Part shown: piece after piece, positions 1-7,077 of the stretch
How the letters are laid out: every line of letters starts with the position of its first letter
Numbering within the stretch: the first letter of the stretch is position 1
Source of the DNA: CALNBC01 sp050945915
GTDB taxonomy: Bacteria > Bacillota > Clostridia > Christensenellales > CALWSW01
Assembly (NCBI GenBank): GCA_050945915.1
Contig: JBMNTV010000005.1
Coordinates: forward strand, 1-58,086
Direction of reading: 5' to 3'
Length of the DNA: 58,086 bases
Position numbers and translations under genes: made by a program
Notes under the pieces: model-generated
Told to the model about the DNA's origin: nothing
Databases searched by the model: none
What the model saw: only the letters and a program-made list of their open reading frames with translations

Positions 1-624
1 AAAGGGTATAGAGCAGATCGCCCCTTCCGGGGCTTTTATAAATCTGTTTGCCATCGCTCATGAAGCTGAAGGCGATTTCCGGGTTGGCCATGATCGCGTT
101 GGCGACGTAGGTGGCAACATCCCCCCCTCCCTTGCCGGGGTTTTGAGGAACTCCAGTCTTGCGGGCGTGTTGAAAAAAAGATTTTCAACAAGGATGGAGG
201 TCCCCTCCGGGCACCCGTATGGACCATGTTCCAGTATTTCGCCGCCGTGAATGCGTACCCGGGTGCCTTCTTCCGCGCCTTTGATGCGGCTGGTCAGCTC
301 CACTTGGGCCACCGCTGCGATGGAGCAGAGGGCCTCCCCGCGAAAACCCAGGGTGGCGATGGCGTCCAGATCGCCGGGGTTGTTGATCTTGCTGGTGGCG
401 TGCCGCTCAAATGCCAGGGCGCAGTCCTCCGGCTCGATCCCGCACCCATTGTCCGAAACCCGGATCTTTTTGATGCCGCCGCCCTCGATCTCGATGGAGA
501 TCATGGTGGCGCCGGCATCGACGGAGTTTTCGACAAGCTCTTTGACGACGGAAACGGGGCGTTCAACGACTTCACCAGCGGCGATCCGGTTCGCGGTGAA
601 AGCATCCAATATGTTGATCTTCAT
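1..624 (-). CDS. mutL: DNA mismatch repair protein MutL, N-terminal part, frameshifted, cut by window edge
   Basis: MutL is the GHKL-ATPase matchmaker of mismatch repair that couples MutS recognition to strand incision. The N terminus has the family motifs: AAGEVVERP near residue 15, DNGCGI, and GFRGEALCSIA, followed by FFNTPARLEFLK. After that the frame breaks: the reading shifts at a run of seven C on the plus strand (121-127), and the correct continuation (VATYVANAIMANPEIAFSF) lies in the next frame down to base 1. One extra G on the coding strand restores the family sequence EGGDVATYV. The start at 624 has GAGGAAAC upstream and lies 10 bases after mutS. The C-terminal domain is outside the window, so the gene's overall state cannot be judged. 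Either a real frameshift or a homopolymer sequencing error is possible. Confidence 0.9.
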
Positions 625-634
625 AAAAGTTTCC

Positions 635-3253
635 TCATTGCGGTTTTGCGGCGTTGAGCGCTTCCCTCGCCTTTTCGCTCAAATCGTACAACAAGCCCAG
701 GGCTTCAAAAGGAGTGAGTTCATCGGCCTTGATCGACGCCAGCTCTGACAAGACCGCGGCATACTTCCTGGGAGGGGCGCTCTCTTCCCCGCTTTCCATG
801 CTGCGGTTGATTTCGGCCGCCTCCAGTTTTCTTAAGATCTCCTTTGCCCGGGCAATAACCGTCTGGGGTATTCCGGCCAGCCTGGCCACCTGAATGCCGT
901 AGGACTTGTCCGTACCGCCCCGGACGATTTTTCTAAGGAATACGATATCCTCCCCCACCTCTCTTGCGGTGATCCTGTAATTGACCACGCCGTCGAGGAG
1001 GCCTTCCAGTTCGCTCAACTCGTGAAAATGGGTGGCAAAAAGCGTTTTTGCGCCGATTTTCGACATGTCGCAGATGTATTCCACCACGGCCCAGGCGATG
1101 CTCAGTCCGTCGTATGTGCTGGTCCCTCTGCCAATTTCATCCAGTAGCACAAGGCTTCTGGAGGTGGCGTTATTGAGGATGTTCGCGGTCTCGCTCATCT
1201 CCACCATAAAGGTGCTTTGGCCGAAGGACAGATCGTCCGATGCGCCCACCCGGGTGAAGATCCTGTCTGTCAGCGGGATTTCCGCCTTTGTGGCAGGAAC
1301 AAAGGAACCGATGTGGGCCATGAGCGTAATCAGCGCGACCTGACGCATATAGGTGCTTTTTCCCGCCATATTCGGGCCGGTAATGATCAGAACACGGTTT
1401 TCGCGATCCAGCAGGGTATCGTTGGGCACGAATCCGGTCATGGCGCGTTCCACAACGGGGTGGCGGCCGTCGATGATGTTAAGCCTGTCGCTATTGGTGA
1501 GTTTTGGCCGGGTATAGCCGTAACTTTCCGCCACCGATGCAAGGGCGCGGTAGCAATCCAGCTCGGCGAGGAGTTCCGCGTTCTTTTTGATGCGGTCGAT
1601 GTGTTCGGTGAGCAGCTTCCGCAGACCTGTGAACACCTCGTACTCCAATGCGACGCAGCGCTCCTGGGCGCCGAGGATTTTGTCCTCCAACTCCTTCAGC
1701 TCCGGAGTAATAAAGCGCTCTGAGTTGGCGAGGGTCTGCTTGCGTTCGTACCGCAGTGGAACGAGGGCGTAATTGGACTTGGTTACTTCGATATAATAGC
1801 CAAAGACCCTGTTAAACCCGATCCTAAGGTTCTTGATACCCGTCGCGTCCCTTTCCGCTTCCTCTAATCTGTTCAGCCAGTCCTTGCCTTCGGTGGCGGC
1901 CTGGCGCAGCTCGTCGATCTGCTCGTTGTAGCCGGTTTTGATGATGCCGCCTTCGGTGATGACCGCGGGAGGGTCCTCTGCAATGGCGTCTTCCAGGATG
2001 GCGTGCAGCTCGGTCATGGAGTCCAGCTGCTCCGCAAGCGCTGTAAGGGCTTGAAAGCCGGAGGCGAGGATGTCATGCTTGATGGAGGGTATCGCGGATA
2101 AGGAGTTTTTCAGGGACAACGCGTCCCTGGCGTTCAGGGTGCCGTAGGAAAGGCGGGAACACAGGCGCTCGAGGTCATAAACCTTGTCCAACGCGTCCCC
2201 GATGGCGGCGCGGAGGATCATATCCTCGGCAAAGGCCGACACGGCGTCCAGCCTTGCGTTGATCGCGCGCTGATCCGTAAGCGGCTGGTTGATCCAGTTG
2301 CGCAGCATCCTTCCGCCCATCGCCGTTTTTGTGCGGTCCAGCAAGCCCAAAAGGGTGGACTTTTTTACCGAACGGCCTTCGCGGATGGGTTTGGTGAGTT
2401 CGAGATTTCGCCTTGTCGCCTCGTCCAGCACCATGAACTGGCTTCTACGGTAGACGCTGATGGCGTTGATGTGCTCCAAGGCGTTCTTTTGGGTTTCGTT
2501 CAGATAGGCGAGCAAAGCTCCCGCAGCGCAGATGCCTTCCGTCATGTCTTCGCAACCGTAGCCGGAAAGGTCCGCCAGCCGGAAATGAGAAAGCAGATTC
2601 TTCCTTGCCGTTTCAGGATCAAAGGCCCATTTTGCATAACTGTATACGTAATATGCGCTCTTGAGCCGTTTTTGAAGTTTTTCGTCCTGTGCGATCGTGT
2701 CTGAAACGATGATCTCCGTCGGCTGGATGCGGGCAAGTTCCTCAAACAGGCGGGTGTTTTGCGGATCGTCCTCGATCTCACCAAGGGAAAAAGCGCCGGT
2801 GGAAACGTCCGCCGCGGAAAAGCCGAGCTTGTTCGAGCTGCCTTTATAAAGAGACAGGACGAAGTTGTTCGTCTTCTCGTCCAGAACAGAACTGTCCGTC
2901 ACCGTTCCGGGCGTGACGATTCGGGTGATCCCCCGTTCCACCAGCCCCTTAGACTTTGCAGGGTCGGTCAGCTGTTCGCAGATGGCGACCTTGTATCCCT
3001 TTGCGATGAGCCGGTCGATGTAGCTGTCCACGGAATGGAAGGGCACGCCGCACATCGGGGCGCGCTCCTCCCTGCCGCAGTTTCGTCCCGTGAGGACGAG
3101 TTCCAGCTCCTTTGAAGCGGTTATCGCGTCTTCAAAAAACAGTTCATAAAAGTCGCCCAAGCGGAAAAAGAGCAAACAATCCGGGTGTTGCTCTTTTAAT
3201 TCCAGATACTGGCGCATCATGGGCGTGATATTGTTTGCCGGGAGAATGGCCAT
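635..3253 (-). CDS. mutS: DNA mismatch repair protein MutS
   Basis: MutS recognises base mismatches and small loops as a clamp-forming ATPase. The 872-residue product is the usual length. The N-terminal mismatch-binding domain carries the FxE signature within FFRLGDFYELF. The connector, lever and clamp regions follow, and the C-terminal third has the ABC-type ATPase with Walker A GPNMAGKST, signature-like DDLSFGQSTFMVEM, Walker B LVLLDEIGRGTS and the ATHFHEL switch. GAGGATAAT precedes the ATG. It sits between ylbF and mutL in the same direction with short gaps, so it is very likely co-transcribed from the promoter upstream of miaB. Confidence 0.97.
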   Translation of the reverse strand: MAILPANNITPMMRQYLELKEQHPDCLLFFRLGDFYELFFEDAITASKELELVLTGRNCGREERAPMCGVPFHSVDSYIDRLIAKGYKVAICEQLTDPAKSKGLVERGITRIVTPGTVTDSSVLDEKTNNFVLSLYKGSSNKLGFSAADVSTGAFSLGEIEDDPQNTRLFEELARIQPTEIIVSDTIAQDEKLQKRLKSAYYVYSYAKWAFDPETARKNLLSHFRLADLSGYGCEDMTEGICAAGALLAYLNETQKNALEHINAISVYRRSQFMVLDEATRRNLELTKPIREGRSVKKSTLLGLLDRTKTAMGGRMLRNWINQPLTDQRAINARLDAVSAFAEDMILRAAIGDALDKVYDLERLCSRLSYGTLNARDALSLKNSLSAIPSIKHDILASGFQALTALAEQLDSMTELHAILEDAIAEDPPAVITEGGIIKTGYNEQIDELRQAATEGKDWLNRLEEAERDATGIKNLRIGFNRVFGYYIEVTKSNYALVPLRYERKQTLANSERFITPELKELEDKILGAQERCVALEYEVFTGLRKLLTEHIDRIKKNAELLAELDCYRALASVAESYGYTRPKLTNSDRLNIIDGRHPVVERAMTGFVPNDTLLDRENRVLIITGPNMAGKSTYMRQVALITLMAHIGSFVPATKAEIPLTDRIFTRVGASDDLSFGQSTFMVEMSETANILNNATSRSLVLLDEIGRGTSTYDGLSIAWAVVEYICDMSKIGAKTLFATHFHELSELEGLLDGVVNYRITAREVGEDIVFLRKIVRGGTDKSYGIQVARLAGIPQTVIARAKEILRKLEAAEINRSMESGEESAPPRKYAAVLSELASIKADELTPFEALGLLYDLSEKAREALNAAKPQ

Positions 3254-3271
3254 ATTATCCTCGAAACTGGC

Positions 3272-3661
3272 TTAATGGCAGCCCGAGCACCCCGCGCAAT
3301 TGCCCGAACAGCAGGAAGACTGCTTTGCATCGGGATTGATGTAGGACGTGATGATGTCGTTCACCATGCGCATCACGGCATCAAAGCCGATTTGGGCTTT
3401 GGTCAGATCGCTGATCAGCGGGTTTTCGGTAGCCTTTACGCGAAGGGACTCCAGCTCTTCGGAAAGCGCCTTGAACTGTTCCGGATCGATGCTGATGGTG
3501 GAGATTTTGTCGGTGATCTCTCTTTCCTTCTGCGTGTATTCCGTAAGAAGCTGCACCGCCTCGGCATCGCTTTCGAAAGCGGCTTTGGCTTCCTGATAAA
3601 TCTTGAATTCGGCGCAGTCTACAAGAGCCTGCCCAAGCTCCATTGCTTTTTCCGTTACCAT
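3272..3661 (-). CDS. YlbF/YmcA family regulator with a cysteine-rich tail
   Basis: This 129-residue, mostly helical protein belongs to the YlbF/YmcA family. In Bacillus subtilis YlbF, YmcA and YaaT form a complex that controls RNase Y activity and the phosphorelay to Spo0A. The helical body spans roughly residues 1-110. The last 13 residues hold five cysteines (CCSGNCAGCSGCH), a tail seen in clostridial members that could bind iron-sulfur or another metal; the binding is inference. GGAGGATTCAAT stands before the ATG. It lies between miaB and mutS with gaps of about 12 and 18 bases, consistent with one operon. Confidence 0.85.
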   Translation of the reverse strand: MVTEKAMELGQALVDCAEFKIYQEAKAAFESDAEAVQLLTEYTQKEREITDKISTISIDPEQFKALSEELESLRVKATENPLISDLTKAQIGFDAVMRMVNDIITSYINPDAKQSSCCSGNCAGCSGCH

Positions 3662-3672
3662 ATTGAATCCTC

Positions 3673-5100
3673 CTAGATAATGCTCCCTATCAGGGAGTTA
3701 TTTTTTAAAGATGTTACTTGAACCTTTTGGATGGTTCCGATCATGGAGGGATCGCCGGGGAAGTAGATCGTCTTAAAGCTCATATTCTTCCCAAAGGCGT
3801 TGCAGCCTTCCCGCGTGTCGCAGCCCTCAACGAGTACTGTTTGTGTCGTACCGATGTATTTGGCGTTGTTTTGTGCGCATTTTTCCGCCTGAAGGGCGTT
3901 CAGGCGCATCAGCCTGTCGCGCTTGACTTCGTCGTCGATCTGGTTCTCCATCTTTTCCGCCGGGGTGCCCTTGCGCTTGGAATACATAAAGGTAAACGCA
4001 GCGCAAAAATCCGCCCTTTGGACAAGATCAAGGGTATCTTGAAAATCCTGTTCCGTTTCGCCGGGGAAGCCGACGATAATGTCCGTCGAAATCTCGATTT
4101 CCGGCACCGCGGCCCACAGTTTGCCCAAAAGGGCAAAATAGTCGTCCCGGGAGTAGCGCCGGTTCATCTTTTTCAGGATCGCATCGCTTCCGGACTGGAC
4201 GGGAAGATGAACGTGCTTACAGAGCTTATCGCATTCAGCAAGGGCTTTGATCAGCTCGTCCGAAAGGTCTTTGGGGTGCGAGGTCATGAACCGGATGCGT
4301 TCAAGTCCCTCAATTTCGTTAAGGGCCCGGAGCAGACCGGGGAAGTCCATGCCGAAATCGGCGTCCTTGCCGTAGGAGTTGACGTTCTGGCCGAGAACGG
4401 TCACCTCCACATATCCTTCCTTGACAAGGTTTTTGACTTCGTTGATGATGTTGCTCGGCAGACGGCTGCGCTCCCTTCCGCGCACATAGGGCACGATACA
4501 ATAGGTGCAGAAGTTGTTGCAGCCGTACATAATCGTAATAAAGGCGGATTTTCCCGGCTCGCGCCGCACGGGCAGATGCTCCGGGACAGATCCATCGCTT
4601 TCGCGGATGTCGATGGTGCGGGTTCTTTCAATGAGGGCGTGATACAGGATTTCCGGGAACGTATGCAGAGCGTGGGTCCCGAAAACCATATCGACAAAGG
4701 GAAAACGCGCATAGAGGGCCTTTGCGGTTTCTTGCTGTTGCATCATGCAGCCGCAGACACCGATCAGAAGGTCTGGCCTGTCGCGTTTGATCTTGCCCAG
4801 GTGCCCGACATTGCCATACACCCGGGTTTCAGCGTGATCGCGCACGCAGCAGGTATTAAAAAGGACGAGGTCTGCGTCCTCTTCCGACTCGGCGGTGAGA
4901 AAACCCGCCTGGTCAAGCATGCCCCTGAGCTTTTCGGAATCGTGGACGTTCATTTGGCAGCCATAGGTGTGGATCAGCGCTTTCGGCCGCCCGTATGCGC
5001 TGTTTTCCCGTTCGTCGGAGTACTCCTTCAAAAGCCTGATAAAGCCGTTTTGCCGGGCGATTTCCTCTGCGGGGATATTGAGGTCGGTTCGTTGCTTCAT
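3673..5100 (-). CDS. miaB: tRNA-2-methylthio-N6-dimethylallyladenosine synthase MiaB
   Basis: MiaB is a radical-SAM methylthiotransferase that converts i6A37 to ms2i6A37 in tRNAs reading codons that start with U. The 475-residue protein has the N-terminal MTTase domain with cluster cysteines C48 (YGCQMN), C84 and C118, the radical-SAM motif CNNFCTYC at 194-201, and a C-terminal TRAM domain. GAGGACATTAT precedes the ATG. It is the first gene of the miaB-ylbF-mutS-mutL set and has a promoter just upstream. Confidence 0.97.
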   Translation of the reverse strand: MKQRTDLNIPAEEIARQNGFIRLLKEYSDERENSAYGRPKALIHTYGCQMNVHDSEKLRGMLDQAGFLTAESEEDADLVLFNTCCVRDHAETRVYGNVGHLGKIKRDRPDLLIGVCGCMMQQQETAKALYARFPFVDMVFGTHALHTFPEILYHALIERTRTIDIRESDGSVPEHLPVRREPGKSAFITIMYGCNNFCTYCIVPYVRGRERSRLPSNIINEVKNLVKEGYVEVTVLGQNVNSYGKDADFGMDFPGLLRALNEIEGLERIRFMTSHPKDLSDELIKALAECDKLCKHVHLPVQSGSDAILKKMNRRYSRDDYFALLGKLWAAVPEIEISTDIIVGFPGETEQDFQDTLDLVQRADFCAAFTFMYSKRKGTPAEKMENQIDDEVKRDRLMRLNALQAEKCAQNNAKYIGTTQTVLVEGCDTREGCNAFGKNMSFKTIYFPGDPSMIGTIQKVQVTSLKNNSLIGSII

Positions 5101-5133
5101 ATAATGTCCTCTTGGCGAATTTGTGTTGAATCA

Positions 5134-5162
5134 AATGTACCATAAAGGGACAGATTATTCAA
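5134..5162 (-). promoter_or_regulatory. SigA-type promoter of the miaB-ylbF-mutS-mutL operon
   Basis: Read on the minus strand, TTGAAT (5157-5162) and TACATT (5134-5139) are separated by 17 bases. They sit 34 bases upstream of the miaB start. Seen directly; function is inferred from position and consensus match. Confidence 0.6.
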
Positions 5163-5215
5163 CCGCGGGGGTTTATGGAAGAAATGGCTGTCTGCTATTT
5201 TCGTCAAATTTATGG

Positions 5216-5244
5216 TTGACAGAGCAATGGGTTCATGCTATATT
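5216..5244 (+). promoter_or_regulatory. Strong SigA-type promoter of the tRNA operon
   Basis: TTGACA (5216-5221) and TATATT (5239-5244) are separated by exactly 17 bases, about 55 bases ahead of the first tRNA. It diverges from the miaB promoter. Confidence 0.8.
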
Positions 5245-5298
5245 ACTAGATGTCGCCGGGCGGCAGGCACCTGAAGAGAGCCGAATCCCGTGCGTCGC

Positions 5299-5374
5299 CG
5301 GGGTGTGGCGCAGATGGTAGCGCACGTGCTTTGGGAGCATGGGGCCGCAGGTTCAAATCCTGTCACCCCGACCA
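5299..5374 (+). tRNA. tRNA-Pro (anticodon TGG)
   Basis: The 7-bp acceptor stem CGGGGTG/CACCCCG closes perfectly. The anticodon loop TTTGGGA gives anticodon TGG (codon CCA). GTTCAAATC marks the T arm and CCA is encoded. First gene of the operon. Confidence 0.96.
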
Positions 5375-5392
5375 AGCGATTTAAGTGAGCGT

Positions 5393-5467
5393 GGCCCCTT
5401 GGTCAAGCGGTTAAGACACCGCCCTTTCACGGCGGTAACAGGAGTTCGAGTCTCCTAGGGGTCACCA
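5393..5467 (+). tRNA. tRNA-Glu (anticodon TTC)
   Basis: Acceptor stem GGCCCCT/AGGGGTC, anticodon stem CCGCC/GGCGG around loop CTTTCAC (anticodon TTC), T arm GTTCGAGTC and encoded CCA. Confidence 0.96.
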
Positions 5468-5491
5468 TTCTTTTTTAATTCAGCCCGGCTC

Positions 5492-5568
5492 GGGCCTTTA
5501 GCTCAGTTGGTCAGAGCAGTCGGCTCATAACCGATCGGTCCGGGGTTCGAGTCCCTGAAGGCCCACCA
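5492..5568 (+). tRNA. tRNA with anticodon CAT, probably tRNA-Ile2 (lysidine-modified) rather than elongator Met
   Basis: Acceptor stem GGGCCTT/AAGGCCC, anticodon loop CTCATAA (CAT) and encoded CCA. CAT tRNAs may be initiator Met, elongator Met or Ile2. The acceptor stem has C4-G69 and C5-G68, reported recognition features for TilS in E. coli, and the body GCTCAGTTGGTCAGAGCAG closely resembles the Bacillus Ile2 sequence as I remember it. I therefore favour Ile2 reading AUA. It is not the initiator, because G1 pairs with C72. Confidence 0.9.
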
Positions 5569-5582
5569 CAAACAATTGTCAT

Positions 5583-5659
5583 GGCCCGGTAGCTCAGATG
5601 GTTAGAGCGCTAGCCTGTCACGCTAGAGGCCGAGGGTTCGAGTCCCTTCCGGGTCGCCA
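5583..5659 (+). tRNA. tRNA-Asp (anticodon GTC)
   Basis: Acceptor stem GGCCCGG/CCGGGTC, anticodon stem CTAGC/GCTAG around CTGTCAC (anticodon GTC), discriminator G and encoded CCA. Confidence 0.96.
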
Positions 5660-5684
5660 TTTCCCCTCTTGCTCTGTCATCCTT

Positions 5685-5760
5685 GCCTCGGTAGCTCAGT
5701 TGGTAGAGCAAGGGACTGAAAATCCCTGTGTCGGTGGTTCGACTCCACTCTGAGGCACCA
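5685..5760 (+). tRNA. tRNA-Phe (anticodon GAA)
   Basis: Acceptor stem GCCTCGG pairing with CTGAGGC (one G-T wobble at the seventh pair), anticodon stem AGGGA/TCCCT around CTGAAAA (anticodon GAA), and encoded CCA. Confidence 0.96.
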
Positions 5761-5763
5761 TTC

Positions 5764-5839
5764 GCTGGTGTAGCTCAATTGGCAGAGCAGCTGATTTGTA
5801 ATCAGCAGGTTGCGGGTTCGAGTCCCATCACCAGCTCCA
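5764..5839 (+). tRNA. tRNA-Thr (anticodon TGT)
   Basis: Acceptor stem GCTGGTG/CACCAGC, anticodon stem GCTGA/TCAGC around TTTGTAA (anticodon TGT), discriminator T and encoded CCA. Only three bases separate it from tRNA-Phe. Confidence 0.96.
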
Positions 5840-5860
5840 CCTTCAAAATTGAATGTATAT

Positions 5861-5945
<85 letters not shown>

Positions 5946-5948
5946 AAT

Positions 5949-6035
5949 GCGGGAATGGCGGAATTGGCAGACGCGTACGGTTCAGGTCCGTATGAAGGTT
6001 CCTTCATGCAGGTTCAAGTCCTGTTTCCCGCACCA
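5949..6035 (+). tRNA. tRNA-Leu (anticodon CAG), with long variable arm
   Basis: Acceptor stem GCGGGAA/TTCCCGC, anticodon stem TACGG/CCGTA around TTCAGGT (anticodon CAG), variable arm GAAGGTTCCTTC and encoded CCA. Last tRNA of the operon. Confidence 0.96.
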
Positions 6036-6042
6036 AACCAAG

Positions 6043-6067
6043 AGGTCCGAGAAATCGGACCTTTTTT
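6043..6067 (+). terminator. Rho-independent terminator of the tRNA operon
   Basis: An 8-bp stem AGGTCCGA/TCGGACCT with a GAAA loop is followed by a T run (6062-6067), 7 bases after tRNA-Leu. Confidence 0.9.
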
Positions 6068-6253
6068 CATTTCCCTAGATATTTAGGGCATTTCCCGCTT
6101 TTTGTTCTTTTTGTTTTTGTGGTATGTTATAATGTATTTACTGCTTTTAGGGGTTTTTTATGGGGCTAGTTGACACGAAATGCGCCACGAAATCGAAAGC
6201 GGCAACTTTGGACTCCAGTCTTTCTTCTCGACCAGATTACCAAACGAACGACG

Positions 6254-6285
6254 AAAAAACCACCCGCCAGCCTAAGCTGACGGGT
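6254..6285 (-). terminator. Terminator of the candidate ncRNA
   Basis: On the minus strand ACCCGTCAGC pairs with GCTGGCGGGT around TTAG (10 bp with one wobble), followed by GG and a run of six T. Confidence 0.8.
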
Positions 6286-6459
6286 TTAATCATATAGAAA
6301 GACCGCGGCGGGCGTTCCGGTCTCCTGCATCTCTTATAACCCTTGCGGGTGCGTGGTCGGGACGGAATCTCCACCCCGCGGCAGCGCCATTTCACCGGTG
6401 CCAGCAAAATGACCGTCGCCCCCAATTTTAGCGTGCAGCCTGTGAGCTGTAGAGGCGCG
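6254..6459 (-). ncRNA. Candidate structured non-coding RNA, about 200 nt, tentatively raiA-like
   Basis: A minus-strand transcription unit with no open frame of note: promoter at 6466-6505, terminator at 6254-6285. The terminator stem is complete only on the minus strand, where a T-G wobble replaces a C-A mismatch. Inside are several short helices: a CAGC/GCTG hairpin, a CATTTT/GAAATG helix, an ACCC-GCAA-GGGT hairpin with a GNRA tetraloop, and GACCG/CGGTC near the 3' end. The conserved-looking loop strings GGAGATTCC and GGTTATAAGAGATG recall the raiA RNA motif of Firmicutes, but that match is from memory and uncertain. 6S RNA is a weaker alternative on size alone. Confidence 0.65.
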
Positions 6460-6465
6460 GGTGGC

Positions 6466-6505
6466 ATTATAATATTATTATATCAAATTCAAGCTGGGGC
6501 GGCAA
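6466..6505 (-). promoter_or_regulatory. Promoter(s) of the candidate ncRNA
   Basis: On the minus strand TTGCCG (6500-6505) is 17 bases from a perfect TATAAT (6477-6482). A second TATAAT (6466-6471) lies 15 bases from TTGAAT (6487-6492). Two overlapping promoters, or one with two -10 options, would serve the RNA. Confidence 0.65.
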
Positions 6506-7026
6506 ATGATCAACCGGCATCCTCCGTTCCCTGCAACAATCAATCTCCATCCGCACACCCCTCCTCCTCGCTTCGGACGCAGCCATCATCTTGTCGCACC
6601 TGCCGGCAAAGCCAGACAGAACCGCATCGCCCTCGTAGGTAATTTCATTCTAGTCCAAACGACAAAGCACAACAGCGGCGCAACTTAGCAGTTATCCAGA
6701 TACACCGGCTGCAGATTGCGGGGAATCGGCCTGGTTTGCTCAATCTCAATTGCTGGGTCCCCAAGCGACGCAAAACAGCAGCAGCACAGATCCTCCTTCC
6801 CTATCGTCACAATCAATCCGCGTTTTCGCGAAGTTTGGTGTATTTGTCTATGTTTCCCTGTTTTATCCCGTAACCTACCCTTCCCCCTTGTTCCCGTCAT
6901 GATTGGCTTGCGCGCCCGTCATCTCACTGAAGCATTACTGAAGTGCGACGATCAAAATTATCCGATGGGATGGGTCGTTTGCCTGCTATAATGACAAAGG
7001 TGTGTAGGTGCTGGTAAGGAAGAAGA

Positions 7027-7056
7027 CAAATGCGCCTCGCTATGGAGGCGCATTTG
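7027..7056 (-). terminator. Inverted repeat, likely transcription end of the CAP-domain gene
   Basis: A perfect 12-bp inverted repeat CAAATGCGCCTC/GAGGCGCATTTG with a 6-base loop lies 22 bases after the stop codon. The minus strand continues with TCTTCTT rather than a clean T run, so termination is plausible but not certain. Confidence 0.55.
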
Positions 7057-7077
7057 CATTTCAGTTCGGTTGGAAGT

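Larger units (their letters stand above)
6068..7026. other. Protein-free stretch; holds one candidate structured RNA and little else
   Basis: No reading frame here has a ribosome site plus recognisable protein. The part 6254-6505 holds a candidate minus-strand RNA with its own promoter and terminator, listed separately. The remaining parts (6068-6253 and 6506-7026) show only isolated TATAAT-like hexamers (6128-6133, and 6987-6992 preceded by TG) without a clear -35 box or downstream gene. Confidence 0.6.

Noticed and set aside
6128..6133. Plus-strand TATAAT after the tRNA operon
   Set aside because: No credible -35 box and no gene or RNA structure downstream on that strand.
6987..7056. Extended -10 (TGCTATAAT) followed by a 12-bp hairpin, as a tiny plus-strand RNA
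   Set aside because: No -35 box and the hairpin is better explained as the end of the convergent CAP gene.
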